Assembly: GCA_028583605.1 (NCBI GenBank)
Contig: CM053332.1
Coordinates: forward strand, 12,388,442-12,452,441
From: Dastarcus helophoroides
Lineage: Eukaryota; Arthropoda; Insecta; Coleoptera; Bothrideridae
Length of the DNA stretch: 64,000 bases
Direction of reading: 5' to 3'
Positions 32,985-44,932 of the stretch are shown here, one piece after another; within the stretch, counting starts at the first letter, position 1, and each line of letters begins with the position of its first letter. The notes below the pieces were generated by a model that saw only the letters and a program-made list of their open reading frames with translations, was not told the DNA's origin and did not search any database. The translations under genes and the position numbers were made by a program.

Positions 32985-34735
32985 TTGTTCACTTTATCTC
33001 TCTCCAATTGATCCCTCATACAAGCAGCTTTTCTCTTACCTCTCCGTAACCGTCGATCACCTACAGACGAATTATCCAAACGCTGAGGTTGTTTTTCTCA
33101 GTAACTTCAACGCACACAATATCTCCTGGTTAAGATTTTACTTTCCGAACAGACGACACGTTAAGGGGGCACAGGCTTCCGCCATCACTTGTGGACTATC
33201 TCAATTGGTTGACGAACCCACAAGAATTTCTGATGTAGATACCCATCAACATAATCTTTTCGTTACAAATTCTCTAGATTCCTATAAAATCACTGTGGCT
33301 TCATCGCTTGGAAATTCCGACCACAAGCTTTTAGCAGCCTCTCGCTCGCTTCATATAGTAGCTCCTCAGATACAGCCCGTAGGGTAAACTGTAAAGAGTT
33401 AAGAGACTTCTTTGTATCTTTCCCATGGCAAGAAGTGTGCTTTAACTCAGACAACCCTTCCTCAGTCGCAGAATCCATTACTGAAACTATCCTAGTTAGT
33501 ATAGAATGCTCAATTTGCCATTCCCAAAAGAAGTCAGCCTCCAGTAAACCTTGGTTTAGTAAAAAATGTGCTCGGGCTGTGTTCACCATAAATCGAGCAT
33601 ATCGTCGTTGGCGAAGTAATCCCTCAATAGAGACTCGGACCATCATCGTAGATGCACGAAATTTTTGTAAACAGGTTATTGACGATGCAAAAAGTGATTT
33701 CGATCGTAAAATGAGCCAGAGGCTTATCAACTGTCCGAACGGTTTTAGGTCCTTTTGCGGATTTGCAAAGTCGATTAGAAAGAATTTTACATCTTAAAAT
33801 TTTCCACCTTTACTCAGTGACAACAATATTACGTTTACTTCCAAGGAAGATGCTGACCTGCTAGACTTAATGTTTGCTGAAAATTTCAACCTTGATTCTC
33901 GAAACGCAAAACCTATTTTTCCTAAGGTTGGCACTTCGATGCCTGAAGTTGTTTTCAGACAACGCACAGTCAGGAAGTTTCTCCTCGAGCTCAACACATC
34001 GAAAGCTTCTGGTCTTGATGGTATCCCCGCTATTGTTCTTAAGAAGTAGTTAACTCCTGTCTTAAGCAAATTATTCACACTTTCTTACTCAAAGGTGTAT
34101 TCCCTGATATCTGGAAATCTGCTATGGTGCAGCCTGTCCCTAAAAAGGGAAAAAGGAAGCTGGCTAACAACTATCGCCCTATATCTTTGTTGCCCGTTAT
34201 GTCTAAAGGGATGCAAAAGGTTATCAACGTCGAGATTCTCAAATATCTGGAGAATAGAATCATCTCCGACAGGCAATATGCTTTCAGACAACAACGCTTT
34301 GGCAATCTACTGGCATAGGTTACTTATATCTGTAACTCAACTATGGAAAAAAACGGTGAGGCTATGATTGTGGTTTTGGATGTCTCAAAGGCCTTCGACA
34401 GAGTCTGGTACCGGTCTCTTTTCGCCAAATCAACATCTTGTGGCTTTCCTCCTGGGCTCTGTCATTTGATAATCAGTTTTCTCGTTGACAGATCTCTTCA
34501 GGTCGTCGTCGATGGCATCTCATCCGAGACATTTGCGATTGATGCAGAAGAGCCTCAGGGATCTGTCCTGTCTCCTAGACATAAACGATCTGTTACACAT
34601 AAAAGATCTCTTAGCCTCAATTTCCAATCCAATATACAGCTGCGCAGATGATAGTAGGCTGGTGGCGTTTTTACCAAATATAACCGACTACAGCACAAGA
34701 CACGCCCCTCGCGATCTTCCTAAAATCTAATTGTT
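32985..34735 (+). pseudogene. CR1/jockey-like LINE, 5'- and 3'-truncated, broken
   Basis: Fragments in successive frames give the end of an AP endonuclease (VVFLSNFNAHN, where the usual GDFNAH is altered; SSLGNSDHKLL) and most of a reverse transcriptase (TSKASGLDGIPAIVLKK, NNYRPISLLPVMSKG, VVLDVSKAFDRVWYRSL, EPQGSVLSP, CADDSRLV). Stops and frame changes occur at 33385, 33796, 34048, 34316 and 34650. The catalytic box has CADD in place of FADD/YADD. Inactive. Confidence 0.85.
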
Positions 34736-35037
34736 TGTAGTTTCGAGCTCAACGGCGTTTCCAACCTTCACGATTTAGGGAGGTAGATTTTATTAGAAAT
34801 CTACCAATTTCAAATAAAATCTACCAATTTACCACATAATCTATCAATTTTTGGCAATATCTTATTCAAGTCATATATGCCATTTCAAAAAGGGTGTACT
34901 TTACATAATATATGTATTGATCATATTTATGTATATGTTACAGTCATAATATATGACTACTATGTATATTATCTATCAAATTTAGTTAATGTGATTAATT
35001 TGATCATATGTGTAATGAATACTCCTATTACCTAACC

Positions 35038-38000
35038 CAGGGGTCGTCAAACTTTTAAACCAAAAGAGCCATCCGCAATGAAAAAATTGGTTTCCTGAAT
35101 TTCAAAGATCCGCAAGTCTTTATTTATGATTTTACATTTTATTTCAAAATTATATCAGACTAATCAGACAAAATATGGGAAAGGGAGAGGCCCCTCTGAC
35201 TCATGTAGTCAAAAGAAAACATATTCATCCCAAAAGGCCTTTTATTTCTCACTAATTTAGAGCTTTATTTCAAAATTTGCCTTTTTCTCGTAATTCGACT
35301 TTTTTAACTCTTCTCTGTATTCGCCTTTTTTTAAATTTTTATTATTATTATTATTTTCATTTAGACGTTTTTCCCTAAATCTTCCTCTCTTCTCAAAACT
35401 AAATAATATGTGAAAATGTTTACTTTTTTTAATTCGACTGGAAGATTCGGCTTATTTCTCAAAAATTCATCTTTTGTCGATTTCGTAAAAAAAAGTAAAA
35501 ATTTGAAGTAATAATTTGGAGATGTTAAATAAAATAGTTTTTGAAGATTTCGATCTTTTTCTCAAATTTTGTTTTTTCGAAATTTAGATCTATTCTTAAA
35601 TTTGACTTTTTTCCCAAATTATATTTCTTTAATTTTGTTCTAAATTGCGACTTTTTTCTCGAAATTTCTATTCTTTTTAAATTACGTTCCTTTTTCAAAT
35701 TTCACCATTACCCCCAAATATTGACTTTTACTGAATATTTAAACTTTTATTTATTTCCTGGAAATTTCGACATGTTTCGCAAAATTAGGTATTTCTCGAA
35801 TTTCCACCTTTAACTGAAAATTCGACATTTTATCATGTTTCTGCAAGCTGCGATTTTATTCGATGAAATTCACCTATTTTTAAAATGTTTGACTTTATCT
35901 AAGAATTTGATTTTGTTATTAAAATTTGACTTTCTCTGGGAAATTTTGACCTCTTTTTAAAGTTAAGACTTTTCTCGAAACTAGAAGTTTTATCCACATT
36001 CCTCTTTATTTAGAAATTATTTTACCAATATTCTCAAAATTAGAATTTTTCTGAAAATTTGAAGTTTTTTTATTCGTCTTGTTCTCGAAATTTCAAATTT
36101 GTTTTAAAAATTTAACTTTCTCTGGAAAGTTGCAAATTATTTATTTTCTTCTTCTCCACTGAAAAACTTCGACTTTTTAAATTTCGACAATTTTTTCTAA
36201 GCTTTGAATTTTTTACAATTTCTCTTTTCGAAATTTTACAAACTTTCACAAAATTCAAATTTATCTAAAAACTTTAGATTTTTAAATTTGTTCTGGAATT
36301 CAATCTATTGTCAAAATTCGACGTATTTTTTTTTAATTTTGTTTTTTTGAGAATTTTGACAAAATCATATTTTCCGAAATCTATTTTTTTCAAAATTCAG
36401 TTTTTTCCGGAAATATCAACTTTTATTTCGAACGAAATTCATCTATTTTCAAATCTCATTTGATTTTTTTTCTTAAAATTTGACTTTCTCCGGAAAATTT
36501 TGACATTTTTTTAAAAGTTTACCACCTCTCAAAATTGGAAGTTTTATCAATATTCCCTTTGCTTACGAATTTATTTTACCAATTTTCTCAAAATTCGATT
36601 TATCTGAAAATTTGCAGTTCTTTTAAATTCGTCTTGTTTTCGAAATTACAAATTTATTCTTAAAATTTAATTTTCTCTGGAAAATTGCAAATTTTTATCG
36701 AAATTTGGAACTTTTCTTTAAAAAACTTCGATTTTTTTGAAGTTCGACACTTTTTTAAGCTTACAGTTTATTTTTACAATTTTTCTTTCATCTGAAAATT
36801 TCGAGTTTTTAAAATTTGTTTTGAGTTTCAATCTATTGTGGAAATTCGACGTTTTTTTTTCTGAAATTTTGCCCTTATTTGAGAATTTTGGACAAATTCA
36901 TTTTTTTTAAATCACTTTTCCCAATTTCTTTTCAAATCTCATCCTTTTTCTTAAAATTCGGCTTTTTCTGGAAATTCTGACGTTTTATTGAAGTTGAAAA
37001 CTTTTCTCGAAATTTTCTTGGAATTTTCTTTCGAAACTATTTTACAAATATTCTCAAAATTCGAATTTATGTAAACATTTGGATATTTTTTTAATCGTCT
37101 TGTTCTCGAAATTTCAAATTTATTCTCAAAATTTAACTTTCTCTAGTAAAATTGTAAATTTTTTGTCAAAATTTCGAGCTTTTTTTAAGATTTTGACTTT
37201 TTCCTTGCAAATTTTTCCTAAAATTTGACTTTTTCTTCTTCTCTGAAAAACTTTGACTTTTTCTAAATTTGAACAATTTTTTCTAAGCTTTCAGTTTATT
37301 CTTACAATTTCTCTTTTCGAAATTTTACTTATATTTCAAAAAATTCAAAATTTTTTAAACATTTTAGGTTTTTAATTTGTCCTGGGTTTCAATCTATTGT
37401 CGAAATTCTACGTTTTTTTTTTAAATTTTACCTTTTATTGAGAACTTTTGATAAATTGCTTTTTCTCAATTTTTTTCTAAATTTCGCCTTTTTCGATAAC
37501 TTTCGACAAATTCATTGTTTTCGAAATTTCTCCCTTTTTCCGAATTAGATAAATTCATTTTTTTAAATCTCTTCATTTTTCCCAGTTTTTTTCCGAAATC
37601 TCTTCCTTTTTCTCAAAATTTGGCTTTTTCTGGGAAATTTTGACTTTTTTTAAAGTTCTCACTCTTCTCGAAATTTTCTTGGAATTTTCTTTCGAAATTA
37701 TTTTACCAATTTTCTTAAAATTCGAATTTATCTGAAAATTTGGAGTTTTTTTTAAATTCGTCCCGTTCTCGAAATTGCAAATTTATTTTCAAAATTTAGA
37801 TTTCTCTGGAAAATTGCAATTTTGTATTGAAACTTCGAGTTGTTCTAAACTTTTTCCTTGAAATTCTCCCTAAAATTAAACTTTTTTCTTCTTCACTGAA
37901 AAACTTCGACTTTTTTTAGAGATCGACAATTTTTTTATAAGCTTCCAGTTAATTTTTTTCAATTTCTCCTTTAGAAATTTTACTATATTTCAAAATATTC

Positions 38001-38679
38001 AAAATTTTTTAAACATTTTAGGTTTTTAATTTGTTCCTGGGTTTCAATCTATTGTCGAAATTCTACGTTTTTTTTTAATTTTACCTTTTATTGAGAACTT
38101 TTGATAAATTCATTTTTCTCAATTTTTTGAAATCTGTTCCTCTTTCTCAATTTTTTCGAAGTCTCTTTGTCTCAATTTTTTCGAAATCTCTTTTTCACAA
38201 AATTCGGCTTTTTCTGGAAATTTCAGCTTTTATTTCGAACTTTGATATTTGCAGTTTCTGAAAATTTACATTTTTTTTTCTCACAATAAGACATTCACGT
38301 TTTCCTCACGAAATCTTAAGGTTTTTAGAACATCTACAAATAAAAAAGTATAAATCATGAGAAAATAATTTTTTAGAAATTTCGACTCCCCAAGTTGGTC
38401 TTTTTCTAGAAACTTCATATGTTTTTTCAAAATGTTAATTAAAAATTTCGGAAAAATACTTCTTGAAATCATAACTTTTTGTCAAAATTTAAAACGTAAA
38501 AATTGCTAGAAAAGTATTCTTGCAAATTTCGACTTCTGTAGGTCACTTGTTTAATAAGTGTCTGGGTGTCTGTCCGCTCTAGCTTTTATTTATTTATTTT
38601 TTTAGGGGAATTTAAAGAGCCGCAATTTTCTTTTAGAAGAGCCGCATGCGGCTCGCGAGCCGCGATTTGCCGACCCCTG
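35038..38679. mobile_element. Second satellite-carrying hAT element, 3.6 kb
   Basis: The left end CAGGGGTCGTCAAACTTTTA and the right end complement CAGGGGTCGGCAAATCG are flanked by ACCTAACC at 35030-35037 and 38680-38687, an exact 8-bp duplication. The subterminal motif AAAGAGCC/GCGGCTC is typical of one hAT group. The interior has no transposase and is almost all T-rich degenerate satellite with blocks of 460-660 bp. Confidence 0.9.
35230..38530. repeat. T-rich satellite with higher-order blocks inside the second hAT element
   Basis: The phrase CGTCTTGTTCTCGAAATT recurs at about 36076, 36630, 37095 and (changed) 37755; each is preceded by an ATTTTACCAATATTCTCAAA-like phrase. So the array grew by duplicating blocks of several hundred bases, not only by the short unit. 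Confidence 0.75.
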
Positions 38680-38811
38680 ACCTAACCGAATTGAACCAAA
38701 AAATGATAAATAATTCACGGGTAGCAAAGATTTCCAGCCTGAGATATTTTAATAAACATGTTTCACCAAAAATAACTCAGTAAATTTACAAATCTTATAG
38801 GAAAATTGCAG

Positions 38812-38905
38812 GTGTATGGAGATTTGTTAGACGGCTTCATAGGCAACAAAAGTCTAGGAGCAGCAAGAATTTTAAGGAAGCCCATGATCCATTTGCATCG
38901 CCTAG
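38812..38905 (+). other. Exon-like segment, unassigned
   Basis: Between a consensus acceptor (AAAATTGCAG) and a donor (GTTAGT) lies an open segment encoding VWRFVRRLHRQQKSRSSKNF followed by KEAHDPFASPR. It is basic and polar, unlike the low-complexity peptides of the surrounding arrays, and sits just outside the right end of a hAT element. No homologue recognised and no partner exons found nearby. Confidence 0.3.
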
Positions 38906-38999
38906 GTTAGTTTGCTAAGATACATGATTTTTTTTAAAGCTGTGATAATATGGTACATGTGAAGATCTTATTTCCCTTAAACTCTATATTAGAAATTGT

Positions 39000-39160
39000 T
39001 GTAGATACAAATCTTGTCCCGTGAAACGAACGAAGATTAAAAAACACAATAACACTTGTTCTGTTTTTTAATCTTTCTTGGTGTGAGGGGTACGATTTGG
39101 ATAGTCAATTTTTAAAGATAACCAAGGACCAGTCCGTTCCAACAAAAAATAGACTATATT
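39000..39160. mobile_element. Foldback MITE copy
   Basis: The arms ACAAATCTTGTCCCGTGAAA and the partial inverse with GATAACCAAGGACCAGTCCG share the family of 8090-8930. The middle is the palindromic GATTAAAAAACACAA/TTTTTTAATC. Confidence 0.65.
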
Positions 39161-39595
39161 AGGTTCTCAAAAAAATGTCTTTATGCGAACTAACCTAAGC
39201 GTTTTAAATAAATCTTTGGCTTCACTTGAAATCTTTGCAATAGTTGCTCTAGGATTTAGTGATTATTGAAGATTCGAATTATTACTTCTCCCAATGCGCA
39301 CGAGTTATTATGGATAAGGCAATTAATCTATTACTTTGGTTGGGAGATTCAGTCATCATACATAATAACTAGCGATTATGCATACTCGCTAATTAATTAC
39401 TTTGACCGTAACATATAAAATTGTATTTTTAAATCGAATCGATAATCCTTTTGAAATGCTCTAAACATGTTCAATGCGTATTTTCCACTTAAAAAACCCA
39501 AAGTGTGTCGATACGGTGAACTTTATTCTTTACACTATTATTGGTTTTGTTTCTTCAATACGTTTTTTAACAATAACTCTAGTTAGTCAAGTAAG

Positions 39596-40615
39596 ATTGT
39601 TAATTGAAATGACTTACTGGAACGATGGGCGTGCCTTGTTCTGTAGTCGGTTATATTTAGTAAAAGTGCAGCCTGGTGTCATCTTTTTTCATCCGACAAA
39701 CCATTATCCGTCGCTGCTTCAGATCGACTAAGGGAACAGCAGATACAGATGATCCATCGAGATCATCGAAACCATTCTGGAAAGGGGTAAGAAAAATGTG
39801 GTCGACTTCAAGGCCTTAAAAACTCAGGCCCCGATTTTCTCTAAGAAAATAATATATAAGGGATAATGCAACAAATGTACTCATGGGGGGTAAAATCCTC
39901 CCTATGGGATTTAATCTATCTATTCCTAGGATTAAATGCAAGCAGTAACTTCTCTTGAGATGATCATGTGCGCACCATTACCAAGTTCGTTTCTCAGACG
40001 CTAGCCGTTCCTTTTAGAGCTAAAAAGTACTTCACATCTCATTAGCTGCTCACTCTATACAAAGCTCAAGTTAGGTGAACACTAGAATACTGTTCTCATG
40101 TTTGGAATTCAGCCTCAAAGCACACTTTGGCTCTTTTGGATTCAATTCAAAGAAGATCGATTCGCCTAATTGATGACAAGAGTTTCACCTAATTGATGAC
40201 GAGAGTCTGACCGATTCTCCCGAATCACTAGAACATAGGCGGATGGTTGGTGAATTAGCTCCTTTCTATAAGTACTTTCATGGGAGATGTTCGTAGGAAC
40301 TAGTAAGATTGATTCCTCCTAAGGTGAGATTTTTAGGGCATACAAGACAGTCAGAGGCAGCAAATTCCTGTGCGGTCCAGCTTAACACGGTGAGGACTTC
40401 TGTCTATGGAGACTCATTTTTCTGTAGAACTTCCAACCTATGGAATTCGTTACCGAACGAAATTTTCCCCAAAAATTACAACCTATCCATGTTTAAGAAG
40501 ACAGTTCATCGCCATCTATGCTTGTTTCCGTATCCTACTCGCGATGCTCTGAAGTCATAATGGGGTTGCCCTTTGCGAGTGGATTTAAATTTTAAAAAAA
40601 TTTGAAGCAAGAAAT
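39596..40615 (+). pseudogene. CR1/jockey-like LINE, 3' part
   Basis: A catalytic-box-proximal fragment (SLLQID, 39596-39731) is followed by LINE C-terminal peptides in broken frames, such as YCSHVWNSASKHTLALLDS, RRSIRLIDDKSF, then PPKVRFLGHTRQSEAANSC and SSKF-like RTSNLWNSLPNEIFP up to the stop at 40560. The order is as at the end of such elements. The 3' tail is A-rich without a clear repeat. Confidence 0.75.
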
Positions 40616-40775
40616 AAAAAAATGGACTAAAGTGTCGCTGGAAATTTGCTTTGAAGGGGAGAAAAGTTAGAAATTGTGTATACTGCCAGTATCACTACTA
40701 TTCTCTACTACATTAATAAATTCCCAACTATCACCATGAAAATAAACAATTTTGATTCCAATTTTCATTTTATTA

Positions 40776-41060
40776 TATACAGTAAAATCTCTCTCAAGCT
40801 AACACCTAAATTGTCCGCCTAATAGAGGTGTCTATTCATGAGAGGTTGTATCCAAATTTTATTTGATTACTGATTGTGTCCTTTATTTCCAAATGATCAG
40901 AAATCTTATACTTTCGACTTCTGCATAATCGACAGGAATTAAATTATTATCTTTTAATATTAAGTCAGTATTGACAATAATAATTTTTTCCTAAAGAACA
41001 CCATCAAAGAGTATTGCTTGAGAGATCAATACAGTTTTGCACTTGAAAAACTGTCTGCTT
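40776..41060. mobile_element. Possible pogo/Tigger-like terminal fragment
   Basis: TACAGTAAAATCTCTCTCAAG followed by CTAACACC and TGTCCGCCTAATAGAGGTG resembles the terminal repeat of pogo-group elements. Only one end is seen. Confidence 0.3.
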
Positions 41061-41092
41061 ATCTAAATTTTTCAATCCAACTAAGATTGAGG

Positions 41093-41453
41093 GAGTCCAA
41101 AGAAGGTTTCACCCCTTTACCACATCGGCAATTAAATAAATAATTACGCGATACATATTTCGTCAGCAGAACTGGCATTTTTAAGCGTACTAATCTAAAA
41201 AGATTAGCAAAAGATGCATCGGCGTCATCTGCATTGAGATTCAAATCGATACTCTCAGTATCGGTTGCAAAAGATGCATCGACGTTATCTGCATTGAGAT
41301 TCAAATCCATACTCTCAGTATCGATTGCATCTTTTGCTAATCTTTGTAGATTAGTAGGCTTGAAAATGCCAGTTCTGCTGGCGAAATACGTATCACATAA
41401 ATACTTATTTAATTGCCGATGTGGTAAAGGGATGAAACCACCTTTGGACTTAA
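41093..41453. mobile_element. Foldback MITE left of SBDS
   Basis: Two arms of about 130 bp (GTCCAAAGAAGGTTTCACCC ... and its inverse ending CCTTTGGAC) share ACCACATCGGCAATTAAATA and GCAGAACTGGCATTTT and enclose about 95 bp containing the direct repeat CTGCATTGAGATTCAAATC. No target duplication is evident. Confidence 0.8.
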
Positions 41454-42156
41454 TCAGAAACCAGTGTTTAGTTCAGTGCTTTTGTAAGATTGAAGGGATC
41501 ACCTTCCCATATTTTATGTAGAGATGGGAAAGTAAAAAAGATATTTTTGATTTAAACTCAAGAAATTAAAATCGAAATCTGGTCAAACAAGAATCAATTT
41601 TGTAGAAAAATTTAATTTTCAATATACAGTTGAAAAAAGGTAAAAAGTTTAAAGTGGAATAGTAATAATAAAGTGGAAATTTTATGAAAAAAGTCAAAAT
41701 TCCTAAAGCAAGTAGGAAATCATAAAAATAAATAATAACAGTAACAAAATGAGACTAAAATTCCAAAAAAAGCTAGAAATTTGAAAAAGTCAACATTACA
41801 AGATTAAAGTCAAAACTATGTAACAAAGTCAACAATTTAGTAGAAATAACGGATGACATATCAAACAATCTGCGACTGAATTTTGAAACTAAAATTAAAA
41901 AAAAAATTCTTTACAATTCAAGTTGAAAAAAAAACAAAAAATATAATTTTGAAATTACAAAAAAAAGGTCTACAATAAATTTCTGGAAAATTCAGAATTT
42001 TTACAGTTTAAGCTCAACATTGAAATTTCGAGAAAAAATTGAATCCTTGGAATTTCCAAGAAAATTTGTTTTATACTAAAATTTGCAAAAAAGAAATTCA
42101 GAAATCCCAAATTGCTGAACTGAACAGTCAAATTAAATACTCTTGTAGTTAACAAA

Positions 42157-42162
42157 TTTATT
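42157..42162 (-). terminator. SBDS: Polyadenylation signal of SBDS
   Basis: AATAAA on the minus strand about 42 bases after the stop codon. Confidence 0.5.
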
Positions 42163-42203
42163 AAAAAAGCTCATACATTAACAACTTGTAAATAATTCAA
42201 CAA

Positions 42204-42836
42204 TTAAAAGTGTTCATCTCCCAGCACCATTTCTTTAAATGAAAGAATCTCCAAAAATGACGATCCTTTTGTTTCTGTAGGTCACCATATTATCAATTTC
42301 TTTAAAGAAACCGGGATCAACAAGAAAAACGATTGTTATCTGATCCTCCAGTCGGTCCTCCTTCTCAATTTCCACACTTTCAACTTTGGATAACTTATCC
42401 TTTAGCTTTTTGGCTTCTTTGCCCTTTAAAAGCAACCCTAATCCTCATTTTTGCTCTTTCGATTGGTATTGACTCTTTCAGCAGCTTTATCACCTGTAAT
42501 GCTTGCTGTTTTGCTGACTGGTTTGGTTTAACTGAATAATGTACATCTTTTATAGCTTTCTCAATCATTCGACACTGGGTATGGCCGCTTCAATTCTGGG
42601 TTTAAAGCACTTGTCGGCAACGGTTGTGACTATATCTTTAAACAACTGATCCAAGTGGCTCTGCCTTTCTTTATCAGGACACTTGTAATTCACCTTTTTG
42701 CAAAATTTCCTTACATATTTCGGTGTGATTGTCAGTGCCAAACACTTTAATTAAGTCTTCCTTTTTCGCCACTTGGCCTTTAGATACATTTGTAAACACT
42801 GTGTGAGTTTGCAATACTTCGTCGATATCTTTTTCT
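42204..42836 (-). CDS. SBDS: SBDS exon 2, five frame breaks
   Basis: The acceptor AAATTGTAG lies above 42836. Conserved SBDS peptides occur in order but in changing frames: QVS then [15 protein letters not shown] then [11 protein letters not shown]; then [19 protein letters not shown] then [14 protein letters not shown] then [12 protein letters not shown]. Each change is a step of one extra base. The stop TAA is at 42204-42206. Confidence 0.85.
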
Positions 42837-43015
42837 CTACAATTTATTTGCAAATTATTGCGCAATTATATGTTGATTACTTACACTTGGTTCCTCCATG
42901 ATACAACTTTATTTTTGTAGCAGGCGATTTCAAATCGCTTGCCTCCTTTTTTAATTCGTACAACGGCGACATTTGTTAGTCGTATTTGATTTGTTGGTGT
43001 AAAAATTTTAGACAT
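42204..43015 (-). CDS. SBDS: SBDS ribosome maturation protein (2 exons)
   Basis: SBDS works with the GTPase EFL1 to release eIF6 from the 60S subunit. Exon 1 (42885-43015) starts [20 protein letters not shown] and encodes the FYSH-domain start ([13 protein letters not shown]); its donor is GTAAGT. Exon 2 (42204-42836) continues [20 protein letters not shown] and [13 protein letters not shown], then the three-helix domain ([19 protein letters not shown]) and the ferredoxin-like C domain ([13 protein letters not shown]), ending VLGDEHF and TAA. The two exons total 764 nt; removing five single extra bases leaves 253 codons, i.e. 252 residues against 250 in human. Breaks lie near 42677, 42602, 42569, 42423 and 42279. 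Splice sites and length argue for a functional gene in imperfect sequence, but a pseudogene cannot be ruled out. Confidence 0.87.
42885..43015 (-). CDS. SBDS: SBDS exon 1
   Basis: The start codon is at 43013-43015. The 131-nt exon ends in phase 2 after WRNQV at the donor GTAAGT. The intron is only 48 bp (42837-42884). No frame break in this exon. Confidence 0.9.
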
Positions 43016-43126
43016 TTTGACAAAGACAAGACGAGATCAATTATTTTTAGTTTAATAACACCACAATTTCTAGGTTAAGTTATCTGACGTTTGACAACCA
43101 TCGGCTATAAACATAGAACATATAAG

Positions 43127-44932
43127 GATAGTCCATTTTAGATAAAGCTGGGTTCACGCGTGAACATTTTGCTGAATAATGTGTTGCCTATATTTCAAGG
43201 AATGTTTGTCAAAAACAAACGTATCAAATGTTTTCCATATTGTTTTTATTAACCTTGTAGGAATTTAATAATTTTCAGCAAAAATAAATGGACTGTAGGA
43301 TTGTATTCGCTTTAAACATTGAAATGCGTAGTAAAAATATGCTTTTTTATACTCTTTAAAGCACTGAACTAAACACTGTGGCTTGTGATTAAGTCTAAAG
43401 AAGGTTTCACCCTTTTACCACATCGGCAATTAAATAAATAATTACGCAATACGTATTTCGCCTGCATTGAGATTTGAATCGATACTGCCGGTCTTTTGCT
43501 TTTTTTCATTCTTTCCTATTTCTAATTGTTTAACACATCTGGTGCATGCAATTTTGACCTGCCACAAATAGCCTTCAATAAACCGCCAATGGTTCTTTAT
43601 CTTCGTTAGGGGTAACTGGCCTCTGATTCATACAAATTGTTTCGTATGTATCAAGTTTTCTGTTATTTGATGACGTCGATGCATCTTTTGCTAATCTTTT
43701 TAGATTAGTACGCTTGGAAATGCCAGTTCTGCTGGAGAAATACGTATCGCGTAATTATTTATTTAATTGCCGATGTGGTAAAGGGGTGAAACCTTCTCTG
43801 GACTGCTTTTTTATAGTTCATTTCAGATAAATCTGCATCAGGATAGGCCTCAAATTTCTAATTTTGTAGTAGTAACAACAGGAACTTGTAATATATAGAC
43901 ATAATAGTGCAGCGGTGTGCCATTTCTTAATGTGTTCTGCGTTCTTAAAATCCTAACCTAAATATCATAAAATGTTTTGATTTGTTGTGGGTTGTTTTAA
44001 AAGTGATGTTTTCTTTTTTGTGTTTTATGTCAATTTCAGTTGAAAATTATTAAATTCCTAATAGTAGTGATGAAAATAGTACGGAAAATATTTAATCCGA
44101 TTATTTCTGCCGAACAATTCTTGAAATATAGGCAACACATTATTCCTCAAAATGTTTACGTGTGAACTTAGCTTTAGTTCTGGTGATATAGTCCATTTCA
44201 GATAAATCTGCATAAGAGTAGGCCTCGAAGCCTTAAATTAACTATTTAAAAGTCAACCAAAGCTAGCTTCACGAGTAAACATTTTGGTGATTGATGTGTT
44301 GCCTATATTTCAGGGGTTGTTTGGCAGAAGGAATCGGAATAAATGTTTTCCATATTATTTTTCCTACTACTACTTACAATTTAATAATTTTCGGCCAGCA
44401 TTAACTTGAAATATAAGAAAATAACTTTTAAAACAAGCTACAATAAATCAAAATATTTAATGATATTTAGGTTAGGATTTTAAGAATACAGATTACCATT
44501 AGAAAATGTCATAGCGCTGCCACACGATCATGTTTAAATATTACTAGCTTTTTGTTTATTAATTGTATTTAACATTTCCGCAAACCGGTTTGGAAATATT
44601 TCTATTTTTAGTAATGAATAACTAAAAATTTGAATATTTCCGAACTATAAATAACTAAAAATTTAAAAATTTTCAAACTGGGTTGCAGAAATGTGATATA
44701 AAATTAATAAACGTAATGTTTCCGATCAGTAAGAGTCTACCATGAAGAATTACTAGTTCCTGTTGTTGCCACTACAAAATTAAAAGTTCACAGCCTACTC
44801 TTTGGAAGATTTATCTGAAATGGACTATATTTTTAGTAACTTGATTTAATCGTTGATTGAATTATATTCAATCAACGATTTAATACTTGACGGCCTACTC
44901 TTATGCACATTAATCTGAAATGGACTATAATT
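43127..44932. repeat. Cluster of inverted-repeat elements with ATAGTCCATTTCAGAT ends
   Basis: 44186-44830 is bounded by ATATAGTCCATTTCAGATAA and its inverse. Related ends occur at about 43132, 43815 and 44925. A segment with GTGTTGCCTATATTTCA occurs at 43180 and 44298 and inverted near 44125. These form nested foldback copies, one of which carries the SBDS-flanking MITE. Confidence 0.7.
43395..43801. mobile_element. Foldback MITE right of SBDS, same family
   Basis: It has the same arms as 41093-41453 (ACCACATCGGCAATTAAATA at 43418; inverse TATTTAATTGCCGATGTGGT at 43760) with a longer internal segment (43470-43670) that differs. So SBDS at 42204-43015 lies between two copies. Confidence 0.78.

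Noticed and set aside
33290..34294. Minus-strand frames of 69-146 codons
   Set aside because: They are shadows of the plus-strand CR1-like LINE frames.
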